58,222 nt of DNA, taken from Enterococcus sp. DIV0212c (GTDB lineage Bacteria; Bacillota; Bacilli; Lactobacillales; Enterococcaceae). Below, piece after piece: positions 41,169 through 51,437 of the stretch; the stretch's first letter is position 1; each line of letters begins with the position of its first letter. Below the pieces are notes generated by a model. That model did not search any database, was not told the DNA's origin, and saw only the letters and a program-made list of their open reading frames with translations. The DNA lies in contig NZ_JAFREN010000031.1 in assembly GCF_017377505.1 (NCBI RefSeq), positions 1 through 58,222 of the forward strand, in the 5' to 3' direction. Position numbers and translations under genes: made by a program.

Positions 41169-42707
41169 ATGAAAGATTTTGTCATTGGTGTAGATATTGG
41201 AACCACAAGTACCAAAGCTGTTTTGTATGATACAAAAGGGAATGTAAAAGGATATGCGAATAAAGAATATCCCCTGTATCAAGAAACACCGGATATGGCG
41301 GAACAAGATCCTGATGAAATTTTTGAAACTGTGATAGATGTCTTAACCGCTGTTGTCAGAAAAAGCGGTACAGAAGTTGCTAGAATTGGCGGCGTTTCTT
41401 TTTCAAGTGCGATGCACAGCTTAATTTTATTAGATGAAGAAAAACAATTATTGACTCGTTGCATCACATGGGCGGATAATCGAGCATATCATCAAGCTGA
41501 AGAATTAAAAAATTCAGCAGCTGGATTGACGATTTATCATCGAACAGGAACTCCTATTCATCCAATGTCACCTTTAAGTAAAATTTTGTGGTTAAAGGAA
41601 GAATATCCTGAACTAATTCAAAAAACAGCTCATTTTATTGGCATCAAGGAATATGTGTTTTACAAATTATTTGGTCAATTTAAAGTAGATCTATCGATTG
41701 CCTCTGCAACAGGTTTATTCAATATTCATGATTTAAACTGGGACAACGAAGTGTTGGCATTATTAGATATCTCAGCAAGTCAGCTATCTGAGTTAGTTGA
41801 AACAGATTATCAAGTAACAGGGTTGAAAGAATCTTATGCTGAAGTGATGGGCTTACCTATTGAGACCCCTTTTATTGTAGGTGCAAGTGATGGTTGTTTG
41901 TCTAATTTGGGTGTAAATGCGATTGATGGAAAAACACTAGCGTTAACGATTGGCACAAGTGGCGCCGTTCGCATGGTAACCGATAAGCCCGTGACCGATG
42001 TTAAAGGACGAACATTCTGTTATGCCCTTACAAAAGATAAATGGGTGATCGGTGGACCTGTTAATAATGGCGGCATCGTTTTCCGTTGGGTAAGAGATCA
42101 ATTATTTGCTCCTGAAAAGATTACAGCCGAGCAAATGCAAGTAGACAGTTATGAAATCTTAACGCAAATTGCTGAAAAAATCCCAGCAGGTTCTGATGGT
42201 TTGCTGTTTCATCCTTTTTTAGGAGGCGAACGTGCGCCACTTTGGGATGCAAATGCTAAGGGTTCGTTTATTGGATTAACAACCAGACATACAAGAGCAC
42301 ATATGGTACGAGCATCTCTTGAAGGAATCGTTTTTAATTTGTATTCCGTTATGTTGATTTTGGAAGAGTTGGTGGAACGTCCGGAAAGAATCCATGCAAC
42401 TGGAGGATTTGCTCGTTCTGCTTTATGGCGCCAATTGTTAGCTGATATTTTTGAGCAAGAGGTTTCGATTCCTGAAAGCTATGAAAGTTCTTGTTTGGGA
42501 GCTGCCGTTATTGGAATGGAAAGCTTAGGCTTGATTGAATCTATTGAAGAAGTGTCAACGATGATCGGTGTAACCAATCAACATATCCCAAATGAAGCTC
42601 ATTTTCCAGTTTACCATGAATTGTTACCTATTTTTATTCGGACAACAAGATTACTACAAACTGAATTTCACGCAATTGCTGATTTTCAACGGAAATATAC
42701 TCGTTAG
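41169..42707 (+). CDS. gntK: Gluconokinase, FGGY family
   Basis: Phosphorylates gluconate to 6-phosphogluconate. 512 residues of the actin-like FGGY fold: VIGVDIGTTSTKAVLYD (phosphate 1), MAEQDPDE, TIGTSGAVRMV (phosphate 2) and HATGGFARSALWRQLLADIF (adenosine). ATG at 41169 with AGAGGTGG, 13 bp after gnd stops; the longer frame into gnd is not used. The family also covers xylulo- and other kinases, but the neighbours make gluconate the best choice. Confidence 0.92.
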   Translation: MKDFVIGVDIGTTSTKAVLYDTKGNVKGYANKEYPLYQETPDMAEQDPDEIFETVIDVLTAVVRKSGTEVARIGGVSFSSAMHSLILLDEEKQLLTRCITWADNRAYHQAEELKNSAAGLTIYHRTGTPIHPMSPLSKILWLKEEYPELIQKTAHFIGIKEYVFYKLFGQFKVDLSIASATGLFNIHDLNWDNEVLALLDISASQLSELVETDYQVTGLKESYAEVMGLPIETPFIVGASDGCLSNLGVNAIDGKTLALTIGTSGAVRMVTDKPVTDVKGRTFCYALTKDKWVIGGPVNNGGIVFRWVRDQLFAPEKITAEQMQVDSYEILTQIAEKIPAGSDGLLFHPFLGGERAPLWDANAKGSFIGLTTRHTRAHMVRASLEGIVFNLYSVMLILEELVERPERIHATGGFARSALWRQLLADIFEQEVSIPESYESSCLGAAVIGMESLGLIESIEEVSTMIGVTNQHIPNEAHFPVYHELLPIFIRTTRLLQTEFHAIADFQRKYTR

Positions 42708-42718
42708 CATCAATCATT

Positions 42719-42762
42719 AGATAGCTTCGCGGGCTAGCACTTCGGAAAAAAGATAAAATAGG
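42719..42762 (+). repeat. Dispersed hairpin repeat, gntK-gntP copy
   Basis: AGATAGCTTCGCGGGCTAGC forms a short stem and is followed by a TTCGGAAAAAAGATAAAAT stretch that recurs, slightly changed, at 55173-55211 before busAA. Confidence 0.65.
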
Positions 42763-42777
42763 AATGAGGGAAAATAA

Positions 42778-44142
42778 ATGGAATTATTAATAGTAGGTTT
42801 TGGCATTCTAATTCTTTTGTTTTTGATTATGAAGGTAAAATTAAACACATTTGTTTCTTTAGTCATTGTTTCAATTCTTGTAGCCATTGGATTAGGCATG
42901 CCTTTGACACAAATTATTACAACTGTTGAAAATGGAATTGGTAGCCAATTAGGTCATTTAGCACTTGTATTTGGTTTTGGGGCTATTCTAGGGAAATTAG
43001 TCGCAGATGCCGGCGGAGCGTACCGTATTTCTACAACCTTGATTAACACGTTTGGTCGTAAGAAAATTCAAATTGCTGTATTGATTGCTTCCTTTATTAT
43101 CGGAATTGCCCTCTTCTTTGAAGTTGGACTCGTGTTATTAATACCAATTATTTTTACTATTGCCAGTGAATTAGGGATTTCAATTCTTTATTTAGGCATT
43201 CCTATGGCGGCCGCACTATCTGTTACTCATGGTTTTTTACCCCCTCATCCAGCACCAACTGCCATTTCAGGCATTTATAACGCTAATATTGGAATGGTTT
43301 TGCTGTACGGACTTTTGATTGCGGTTCCAACTAGTATTATTGCTGGACCGCTCTACACAAAAGTAGCACAAAAACTTGTACCAGATGCATTTAATCGTAC
43401 GGGAAACATTACCGCTTTAGGAAAACAGAAAACGTTTACTTTAGATGAAACACCAGGTTTTGGAATCAGCACATTAACGTCTTTATTCCCTGTTATTTTG
43501 ATGGCGCTTGCTACCTGTTATGAGTTATTAAGTGGTGGAAAAATTACAGAAAAGTCTTCCATGATCGATCAAGTTATTGCTTTTATTGGAACGCCTGGTG
43601 TGGCAATGCTGCTCTCTTTATTATTTGCAATCTATACAATGGGCATTCGCCGGAAACAAACAATGCCGGATATTATGAAGTCAGCAGAAGATGCAATCAA
43701 ACAAATTGCAATGATGTTATTGATTATTGGCGGAGGCGGAGCATTTAAGCAAGTTTTAATCGATGGGGGTGTGGGTGATTATGTGGCACAACTCTTTGCC
43801 GATTCAACCTTGTCCCCTTTGATTTTAGGCTGGGTAATTGCAGCCGTCTTAAGAATCTGCCTTGGATCAGCAACAGTAGCTGCCTTAACAGCAGCCGGAC
43901 TAGCTGCGCCTTTAATGGCTGCTACTGGAACAAATCCTGCATTGATGGTAATCGCTACAGGATCAGGTAGTTTGATTGCCTCACATGTTAATGACGCTGG
44001 CTTTTGGATGTTTAAAGAATATTTCAATTTATCGATTAAAGAAACCTTTGCCACCTGGACTGTTTTAGAATCTATTATTTCAGTCGTAGGATTGATCGGT
44101 GCGTTAGTTTTAAATTTAATTGTACAGCTGCCACCGGCTTAG
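42778..44142 (+). CDS. gntP: Gluconate:H+ symporter, GntP family
   Basis: Imports gluconate. 454 residues with about 12 helices. GntP marks are AIGLGMPLTQIITTVENGIGS, GFGAILGKLVADAGGAYRI, HGFLPPHPAPTAI and SGSLIASHVNDAGFWMFKEYF near the C-terminus. ATG with GAGGGAAAA. Last gene of gnd-gntK-gntP, followed by a strong hairpin. Confidence 0.95.
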   Translation: MELLIVGFGILILLFLIMKVKLNTFVSLVIVSILVAIGLGMPLTQIITTVENGIGSQLGHLALVFGFGAILGKLVADAGGAYRISTTLINTFGRKKIQIAVLIASFIIGIALFFEVGLVLLIPIIFTIASELGISILYLGIPMAAALSVTHGFLPPHPAPTAISGIYNANIGMVLLYGLLIAVPTSIIAGPLYTKVAQKLVPDAFNRTGNITALGKQKTFTLDETPGFGISTLTSLFPVILMALATCYELLSGGKITEKSSMIDQVIAFIGTPGVAMLLSLLFAIYTMGIRRKQTMPDIMKSAEDAIKQIAMMLLIIGGGGAFKQVLIDGGVGDYVAQLFADSTLSPLILGWVIAAVLRICLGSATVAALTAAGLAAPLMAATGTNPALMVIATGSGSLIASHVNDAGFWMFKEYFNLSIKETFATWTVLESIISVVGLIGALVLNLIVQLPPA

Positions 44143-44176
44143 GAGCACATTCTCCACCTAGTAGATAAGAAAACAA

Positions 44177-44234
44177 AAAAGAACGCTGAAAGCGCCTTGA
44201 AATAGCAAGGTTCTTTCAGCGTTCTTCGTTCGTT
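44177..44234 (+). terminator. Terminator after gntP
   Basis: AAGAACGCTGAAAG pairs with CTTTCAGCGTTCTT around an inner CCTTG/CAAGG stem, then a T-rich stretch. The inner part resembles the groEL terminator. Confidence 0.85.
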
Positions 44235-44250
44235 TTTACATCATGCCGCC
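44195..44250. repeat. Partial copy of the groEL 3' end and terminator
   Basis: 44195-44216 matches 48177-48198 (groEL terminator) at 20 of 22 bases, and TACATCATGCCGCC at 44237-44250 is identical to 48208-48221, which encodes the GroEL end Gly-Gly-Met-Met plus the last two bases of the stop (TAA in this copy, TAG in groEL). The copies are in direct orientation 4 kb apart. Confidence 0.7.
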
Positions 44251-44411
44251 GATCACAAACTAAAATAACCGACAAGTTCAAACTGATATAAAAGCTTTCC
44301 CAAGATTTTTTCTTCCTAAAAAAATGGACTAGTATACACTAATAGAGTTTTTTTGCCCCTTTATTGCCTCTTTTTAAAGGTTTGAACTCTTGATTTTATT
44401 GAGCGATCAAG
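44251..44411. other. AT-rich edge of the 44-48 kb segment
   Basis: No gene. TGCCCCTTTATTGCC at 44354-44368 and TTTGAACTCTTGATTTTA at 44381-44398 recur, shortened and slightly changed, at 48126-48158, the other edge of the segment. Confidence 0.5.
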
Positions 44412-44549
44412 TCAATAGTCAATATAAATAATATCCTGCTGTGGTAGCCGTTTAAATGCCTGTTTAGACTCACGTGAAGTGTCACCAATAAGGACTTTTT
44501 GACCAAAAAATGATGGTTTTGCGACAAAATTTACAATTGAATTAGACAT
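44412..44549 (-). CDS. 45-residue ORF, unrecognised
   Basis: Starts MSNSIVNFVAKPSFFGQK and ends DIIYIDY; soluble, basic middle (SRESKQAFKRLPQQ). ATG with AGGAGAAAAAATT spacing, good for translation. It lies directly downstream of the tRNA-like sequence in the same direction, inside the groEL-end segment. No match recognised; it could be a remnant of a mobile-element gene. Confidence 0.5.
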   Translation of the reverse strand: MSNSIVNFVAKPSFFGQKVLIGDTSRESKQAFKRLPQQDIIYIDY

Positions 44550-44609
44550 AATTTTTTCTCCTATTTTCTGTCTTTTTATTTTTTTAATGTTTAACGTCAT
44601 TTCTGACCA

Positions 44610-44680
44610 TGTTGCTGGCAGGAGTCGAACCTACATCAGAAGTCTTAATTACTTCTGTACTACCACTACACAGTAGCAAC
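44610..44680 (-). tRNA. tRNA-like sequence, probably a degenerate tRNA
   Basis: Seventy-one bases fold as a cloverleaf: acceptor GTTGCT/AGCAAC with a seventh A-C mismatch, D-arm GTGT/GTAC with loop AGTGGTA, anticodon stem GAAGT/ACTTC, T-arm GTAGG-TTCGACT-CCTGC. The seven-base anticodon loop is AATTAAG, giving UUA at 34-36, which would read the UAA stop; position 33 is A instead of the near-universal U. No CCA is encoded. A pseudo-tRNA or tRNA-mimicking element is the likeliest reading. Confidence 0.5.
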
Positions 44681-44681
44681 A

Positions 44682-44705
44682 AAAAAAAGAGGAAACTCTT
44701 TTTTT
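44682..44705. terminator. Short hairpin upstream of the tRNA-like sequence
   Basis: AAAAAGAG, GAAA loop, CTCTTTTT, symmetrical on both strands. Confidence 0.55.
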
Positions 44706-44737
44706 AATAGGTAATACTTATAAATTAAATAGTCTTA

Positions 44738-44779
44738 TAAAAAACTCCCACATCATATCATAATGTGGGAGTTTTTATA
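44738..44779 (-). terminator. Terminator of the SpaA-type surface protein gene
   Basis: AAAAACTCCCACAT pairs perfectly with ATGTGGGAGTTTTT. Confidence 0.9.
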
Positions 44780-44828
44780 AAAATTATTAAAGTTTAACAA
44801 AAATTATCACTATGACATAAAATTGCCA

Positions 44829-47453
44829 TTAACTATATTTTTTCTTATTAAACATATAATTAATTGACACTAATAGAAGAATAAATCCAAACAAGCTTAA
44901 AATAATCGTTCCCTTTTCGCCCATTGATGGTAATATTCCTTGAATATCTTTTGAACCTTTATCATGTGAAGATTTACTGGTGTCTTTTTTCTCAGAAATT
45001 TTGTCATTAGTCTTTGTCACTTGAATCACAGAACCTTTACTAATTTTAAACTTCAACGGTGTGCTGTCCAATTGATAACCAGAAGGTGCTTTTGTTTCTA
45101 CAAACTGATAGTTATCTGAATCAAGTCCTTTTACACTGATTTGTCCTAAACTATCTGTTTTTAAATCTTTTTGTAAAGTCTTCCCTGACGCATCTTGTAA
45201 TTCAAAAATAGCTCCTTCTAATGTTTCATTTGTTTTTGAATCTACTTTTGTAAGTATTACGTCGTTATTTTCTTGTTTATTTTTCGCCGTCACTTGAACG
45301 GATTCTATTTGATCATTCTGAATATTAAATATTATAGGATTGCTATCAAGTATATAACCTTCTGGTGCCTTTGTTTCTATAAATTGATACTCTCCAGAAT
45401 TCAAGCCTTGAACAACTATTTTACCTGAACTATCACTTACTAAGTTTGTTTCTAGATCATTTCCTGAAGCATCCTGTAACTTAAACTCCGCACCTTGTAA
45501 AGTTTCATTTGTTTTACTGTCTATTTTTGTAAGAATAACATCTCCAGGAACAGATAATTTATTTATTTTTGAAAGATTAATTGGTATTTCTTGTCCACCA
45601 ATCACTTCAAAATCTATTGGAGTGCTATCCAATTCATAGCCATTTGGTGCTTTAACTTCTATAAATTGATATTTACCAGGGTTAAGTATACCAGAATTAA
45701 TGAAGCCATTTTCATCTGAAACTAGCCCATTTTCCACAATATTTCCATTACTATCTATAATTTTAAATTCTGCACCTGCTAATGCATTAGATGACTCATC
45801 TATTTTATAGAGATATGCACTACCATCTAATGTTGTAACTGCTGTGTTACTATAAATTTCTGTTCCTGCATAATTTATAGAAGCTCTATTGACTATTTCG
45901 TCTCCAGGTTTTACATTTACATCAGAATATTTTACTCTAAACTTAATTGTTTGAACTAAGTTAGTAGGGATATCTTTTAATACTGTATAAGATACAGTAT
46001 TTGTTGTTCTATCTATATTAGCAACTGAAATATATTCATTATCCTTATTAATCGTTTCAATAAATTGAGTTGTTTCTGGCAATGGATCTGTTATTATTGA
46101 ACCTTTTTTAATAACATCACTAAGCCCCTTTAATTCCAAAGTATACTCCAGAGGGCCATCAGTGGTAGAAAGGGTAGGTTGAGATACAGTTTTCTTCAAG
46201 GAGAGTGCTTGGTACATATCATTATTTAGAGCTAATGCTGCATCTCTTGAGGCTAATTCTGTCTCTCCCGAATATAATTCTACATGATTATACCTCACGC
46301 CAAACTCATCTGGTGTAATTGGACCATTAATTTTTTCAGCATACATGATAACATAGGCATCATCTGGTGTAAGATCACCTAAAGAAATACTAAATCCTGT
46401 AGAAGTAATTGTTATCTTATTTTTAAATTGCTGGGTTACGTATTCCCAACCATTGGGAGCGCCTGAGGCATCTCTTGAAGTTACTTTCGCAATTCTAAAG
46501 TGGTTATAAATAGTCGCGTCACCTGTCGCAGGTATATATTTATTTGGATCTGATAATTCTGTTCCTTCTGGTGTTGTATCAATTATCTTTGCATCTTTTA
46601 TAGTTCTTTGATTATAATTTACTGAAATAGCAAATATATTTCTATTAGGTGCCTTTTCATCCATAATTGCTGCTTTGACACCTTGTACTTCTTTAGAGGG
46701 TTGTGTACTCCATTTTGAAATCTGTGTTAAATTAGAATGGAATGATATGACTTTTGATGTAGAACTATCTGTACTTATTACAGTACCATTTTGAGATAAA
46801 TTTGTAGTAAAATCTACAGAATCTGGGACAGTTGGATCTGTATCGTAATATAGCGGAGCTTGGAAAAATATTTTAAAAGTAGCTCCAAATGCGCTTGTTT
46901 GATCAATTTGGGTATGGTCATATTTTACATTTAAAATATAGTTTCCATTGCTATCTGTTGTAACTGCTGGATCATCTAAATAGAATGGATCTCCAATAAC
47001 TAAACGATTTACCAAATCAGCTTGGTTTTTAACGGCTTCTTTAGGTATCGTAACTTGGATATCCCCATCTGTATTCAGCATGCCTGCACTACTTGCTAGA
47101 GTAACATCAAGTTCTACTAGCTGACTAGAAGAAATAGAATCTGGACTTGTTATTGTTAATCCAGGATCATCGCCTGCTGCTCTTACACTTGGTGCCCTTG
47201 GTTGCGCTTCGTTAAAATTTGTTATGGTACTTTTATCATTTACTATTGTTTGTGGTAGAGAGCTATCAGAGTCCTTACTAGTTATACTCTCAACAGTTTG
47301 TTCTTCCTCATTTTCATTCTCGCTTAATGTTGAAGTTGTCTGTGTGCTGCTTTGATTTATTACTTCTTGTGTTTGAGCAATACCTGATACCGGGACAATG
47401 AAATAAGTAAAAACTAGTATAAATAAGCTAAATAACTGTATCTTCTTTTTCAT
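44829..47453 (-). CDS. SpaA/CnaB-repeat surface protein with LPSMG sorting signal
   Basis: 874-residue wall protein, adhesin or pilin-like. Signal peptide about 1-27, a Ser/Thr/Glu-rich stretch, an adhesion-type region (about 100-540) with isopeptide-like beta domains, then three SpaA/CnaB repeats of about 75-90 residues (from about 545), each ending in a KAPxGYxLDS motif with the isopeptide Glu before it. The C-terminus has helix and basic tail behind LPSMGEKG, where LPxTG is expected. No sortase or pilin partner lies nearby. It sits in the AT-rich groEL-end segment, which suggests acquisition. Confidence 0.9.
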   Translation of the reverse strand: MKKKIQLFSLFILVFTYFIVPVSGIAQTQEVINQSSTQTTSTLSENENEEEQTVESITSKDSDSSLPQTIVNDKSTITNFNEAQPRAPSVRAAGDDPGLTITSPDSISSSQLVELDVTLASSAGMLNTDGDIQVTIPKEAVKNQADLVNRLVIGDPFYLDDPAVTTDSNGNYILNVKYDHTQIDQTSAFGATFKIFFQAPLYYDTDPTVPDSVDFTTNLSQNGTVISTDSSTSKVISFHSNLTQISKWSTQPSKEVQGVKAAIMDEKAPNRNIFAISVNYNQRTIKDAKIIDTTPEGTELSDPNKYIPATGDATIYNHFRIAKVTSRDASGAPNGWEYVTQQFKNKITITSTGFSISLGDLTPDDAYVIMYAEKINGPITPDEFGVRYNHVELYSGETELASRDAALALNNDMYQALSLKKTVSQPTLSTTDGPLEYTLELKGLSDVIKKGSIITDPLPETTQFIETINKDNEYISVANIDRTTNTVSYTVLKDIPTNLVQTIKFRVKYSDVNVKPGDEIVNRASINYAGTEIYSNTAVTTLDGSAYLYKIDESSNALAGAEFKIIDSNGNIVENGLVSDENGFINSGILNPGKYQFIEVKAPNGYELDSTPIDFEVIGGQEIPINLSKINKLSVPGDVILTKIDSKTNETLQGAEFKLQDASGNDLETNLVSDSSGKIVVQGLNSGEYQFIETKAPEGYILDSNPIIFNIQNDQIESVQVTAKNKQENNDVILTKVDSKTNETLEGAIFELQDASGKTLQKDLKTDSLGQISVKGLDSDNYQFVETKAPSGYQLDSTPLKFKISKGSVIQVTKTNDKISEKKDTSKSSHDKGSKDIQGILPSMGEKGTIILSLFGFILLLVSINYMFNKKKYS

Positions 47454-47477
47454 AATATACCTCTCCTGATTATTTAT

Positions 47478-47509
47478 AGAGTCAATAAAAGATTAATTAC
47501 ATTGACTCT
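47478..47509 (-). repeat. Leader hairpin before the SpaA-type gene
   Basis: AGAGTCAAT pairs perfectly with ATTGACTCT (14-base loop), ending about 10 bp before the AGGAGAGG ribosome site. Confidence 0.55.
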
Positions 47510-47540
47510 TGTTTTCGTATGTAATGACAATTCAAATTAT

Positions 47541-47578
47541 TATACTATAGTTTCATAGTATAATGAAACTATAGTATA
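47541..47578. promoter_or_regulatory. 16-bp perfect inverted repeat over a -10 box
   Basis: TATACTATAGTTTCAT, 6-base loop, ATGAAACTATAGTATA. On the minus strand a TATAAT (47544-47539) lies at its edge, so the dyad would cover the promoter of the surface-protein gene. Confidence 0.6.
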
Positions 47579-47825
47579 AACAATTAATTATTGTTGTACG
47601 GTATTCGGATACTTCTGGATCATTTTTAACAATTTTTTCTTGTTTCTTTATATCTGATTCATATTCTCCATCAGTGGTATGGTTAATACACATAGAGTGC
47701 AAAGGGATTATATCCGGTGCAATTAAAGTAAGATTGTATTGTATCAATCCTGCACTTGTATACCTCGAATATTTTTTTTTAATCCTGAATTTATTCTTTA
47801 TAGCCAGTACTTCCACCATACACAT
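47553..47825 (-). CDS. Doubtful 90-codon ORF
   Basis: Would encode MCMVEVLAIKNKFRIKKKYS and more, 90 residues, no recognised family, no SD. Its 3' end runs into the 16-bp inverted repeat. The internal stretch (LIQYNLTLIAPDIIPLHSM) looks protein-like, so it could be a decayed gene fragment. Confidence 0.25.
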   Translation of the reverse strand: MCMVEVLAIKNKFRIKKKYSRYTSAGLIQYNLTLIAPDIIPLHSMCINHTTDGEYESDIKKQEKIVKNDPEVSEYRTTIINCLYYSFIIL

Positions 47826-48167
47826 ATTGTTTTTGAATGGAAACAGTTATAATTTTGACTATTATACAAACATGAAAATAGAGGTACACCGGTATTATTA
47901 CACAGCTATAACACAAAGTGAATTAAGCATAAAAAAACTATCCTTATATATCTTTAGGTATAATCATATTTAACTATTAGCCGAGAAAAACGTACCACTA
48001 AAAGCAATTATGAAAAGAATCAGTCATTCAGACCCAAATACCACTCTTTCAATATCTAATCATGTTGCTAAAAAAACTGATCATGATTAGATAGAAAAAT
48101 TAAACTCCTTATCTTAATAAAAAAATGCCCCTTTCGTGCCCTTTGAACTCTATATTTTAACGTATAA
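47826..48167. other. AT-rich edge between surface-protein region and groEL
   Basis: No gene seen. A dyad CTAATCATG...CATGATTAG (about 48056-48091) and the TGCCCCTTTCGTGCC/TTTGAACTCTATATTTTA words at 48126-48158, related to the other edge, are the only structure. Confidence 0.5.
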
Positions 48168-48204
48168 AAAAAAGAACCTTGAATTATCAAGGTTCTTTTT
48201 TGTT
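48168..48204 (-). terminator. groESL terminator
   Basis: AAGAACCTTGA pairs perfectly with TCAAGGTTCTT around a 4-base loop, followed by A/T runs. Confidence 0.9.
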
Positions 48205-48206
48205 TT

Positions 48207-49847
<1,641 letters not shown>

Positions 49848-49898
49848 TCAAAAGTTTATTTTTTTCTATTTAAATGGTTTGTTTATGTCTAAAACGAT

Positions 49899-50183
49899 TT
49901 ATTCGACAATCGCAATAATGTCTTTGCCAGAAACGATCAGATAATCATTTCCTTCATATTTTACTTCTGTTCCAGAATATTTTTCAAACATTACTGTGTC
50001 GCCTTCTTTAACATCGGCAGGAACTTTTGTACCGTTTTCTAATACACGGCCTTCACCGACTGCGATAACTTTTCCTGTTTGAGGCTTTTCTTGAGCGGCA
50101 GATGCTAAGACGATGCCTCCTACTGTTTTTTCTTCTTCTTTCGCGACTTCAATAACGACGCGATCGCTTAATGGTTTTAACAC
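49899..50183 (-). CDS. groS: 10-kDa co-chaperonin GroES
   Basis: Lid of the GroEL chamber, 94 residues: [26 protein letters not shown] with the mobile loop, and [22 protein letters not shown] at the end. The frame opens upstream, but a GTG at 50183 with GGAGGG seven bases ahead matches the universal MLKPL start. HrcA regulation is expected from the CIRCE element. Confidence 0.97.
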   Translation of the reverse strand: MLKPLSDRVVIEVAKEEEKTVGGIVLASAAQEKPQTGKVIAVGEGRVLENGTKVPADVKEGDTVMFEKYSGTEVKYEGNDYLIVSGKDIIAIVE

Positions 50184-50218
50184 AATAAATCCCTCCATAT
50201 AAAAATTGATTTTCATTT

Positions 50219-50245
50219 TTAGCACTCTTAGTTACCGAGTGCTAA
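50219..50245. promoter_or_regulatory. CIRCE operator (HrcA site)
   Basis: TTAGCACTC-N9-GAGTGCTAA, an exact match to the CIRCE consensus, just after the groES promoter. Confidence 0.97.
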
Positions 50246-50257
50246 CTCACACTATTT

Positions 50258-50286
50258 ATAATACTCATTTCACTTTGAATTTGCAA
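50258..50286 (-). promoter_or_regulatory. Promoter of groES-groEL
   Basis: Minus strand TTGCAA, 17 bp, TATTAT, placed right before CIRCE. Confidence 0.75.
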
Positions 50287-50453
50287 GTCTTTTGACTAAT
50301 TTTATAAAATAATTCTTCCTTTACATTTGAATATTTAAAAGCTTTTTCCCCATTTTATGGACTGAAAACAAGAAGTTTCTTTACTAAGTTGTCATATTCC
50401 TTGGCTCTCACTCATTTCATGGTAAAATAAGCATAGAAAGAGAGGCGATTAAA

Positions 50454-50636
50454 ATGAAACAACGAATCACAGGCGCTTTGACAATAACTGGACTTTATTT
50501 GATTATTGCAAATGTAGGTAACTTCTTTTTTGGAGTGAGCAGACGTTTTGACTGGACTACTACTTTATGGGAAGCGGCATTTTTCTTCGTATTTATCTTT
50601 CTATTATTAGGTTACCGCAATAATCACAAAAAGTGA
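50454..50636 (+). CDS. Small two-helix membrane protein
   Basis: 60 residues, helices about 7-27 and 38-53, basic C-terminal end RNNHKK. ATG with AGAGAGGCG site and a promoter-like TTGGCT-N16-TAAAAT upstream. Not recognised. It precedes the CPBP protease in the same direction with a 61-bp gap. Confidence 0.6.
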   Translation: MKQRITGALTITGLYLIIANVGNFFFGVSRRFDWTTTLWEAAFFFVFIFLLLGYRNNHKK

Positions 50637-50697
50637 TACCAAAAAAATAGGGTATACTTTTTTATTCTGCAATTACTGAAGGGAGTATTCTGCTTTT

Positions 50698-51378
50698 ATG
50701 TCTACCAATATGTCTATAAAAAAATTAAGCCTCACTACGATTCTTTTATACGGGCTTGTATTTTTCTCACCATTTATTTTCAGACCATTTTCACCTGATA
50801 TCGTGATTGGTGGTACAACATTTGTCTATATTCTTGGTGCCTACTTGATGGTCTGGCTTTTTTTAAAAAATAAAAACTCAGCTGTCACGATTGTTGAAAA
50901 AGAGGCAAAACTAACATCACCTGTTTTTGGTTGGCTGCTTGGTATTAGTGGTATTTTTATAGCCATGATTCTTCAAGCCATTGTTTTTAGTATCGAAACA
51001 GCTATTACAGGAGACAAGCCTAGTTCACAAAATACACAAAATATTATTGCTGTTATTCTGGCGAATCCATTATTTATCTTGGCAACCACGATTGGCGGAC
51101 CTATTATGGAAGAATTTGTTTTTCGTCGTTCGTTGATTGGTTTAATAGAAACTTATACAGGTTTTTGGTTTGCCGCTATCATTAGTTCTTCTTTATTTTC
51201 TGTTATCCATCAAGATGGTCATTTCTTTGTTTATTTTTTCATGGGCTTCTTCTTTGCTCTACTATATAAAATGACTGGAAAAATTTGGACCTCTATCATC
51301 GCCCATTGCGGAATGAACACAGTTGTTGTCATCGCTCAATTAATCATGCATTATGGAAATATTCAATTACCTAAATAA
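50698..51378 (+). CDS. CPBP-family intramembrane metalloprotease
   Basis: 226 residues, about six to seven helices. Abi/CPBP motifs: MEEFVFRR (EExxxR, E138-R143), FSVIHQDGHFFVYFFMG (second His motif) and SIIAHCGMN (third). These place it with Rce1-like proteases, some of which process or give immunity to bacteriocins. No bacteriocin gene is seen nearby, so a housekeeping membrane-protein processing role is equally possible. Confidence 0.9.
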   Translation: MSTNMSIKKLSLTTILLYGLVFFSPFIFRPFSPDIVIGGTTFVYILGAYLMVWLFLKNKNSAVTIVEKEAKLTSPVFGWLLGISGIFIAMILQAIVFSIETAITGDKPSSQNTQNIIAVILANPLFILATTIGGPIMEEFVFRRSLIGLIETYTGFWFAAIISSSLFSVIHQDGHFFVYFFMGFFFALLYKMTGKIWTSIIAHCGMNTVVVIAQLIMHYGNIQLPK

Positions 51379-51382
51379 AATA

Positions 51383-51437
51383 AAAAACGCCTATGATTAC
51401 ATTCTCTAGCTAGAAATATAATCATAGGCGTTTTTTA
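51383..51437. terminator. Bidirectional terminator
   Basis: AAAAAACGCCTATGATTA pairs with TAATCATAGGCGTTTTTT, separating the CPBP gene from rex. Confidence 0.92.

Noticed and set aside
44552..44720. T-box leader
   Set aside because: The cloverleaf is on the same strand as a tRNA itself; no specifier loop, T-box sequence or downstream synthetase or amino-acid gene.
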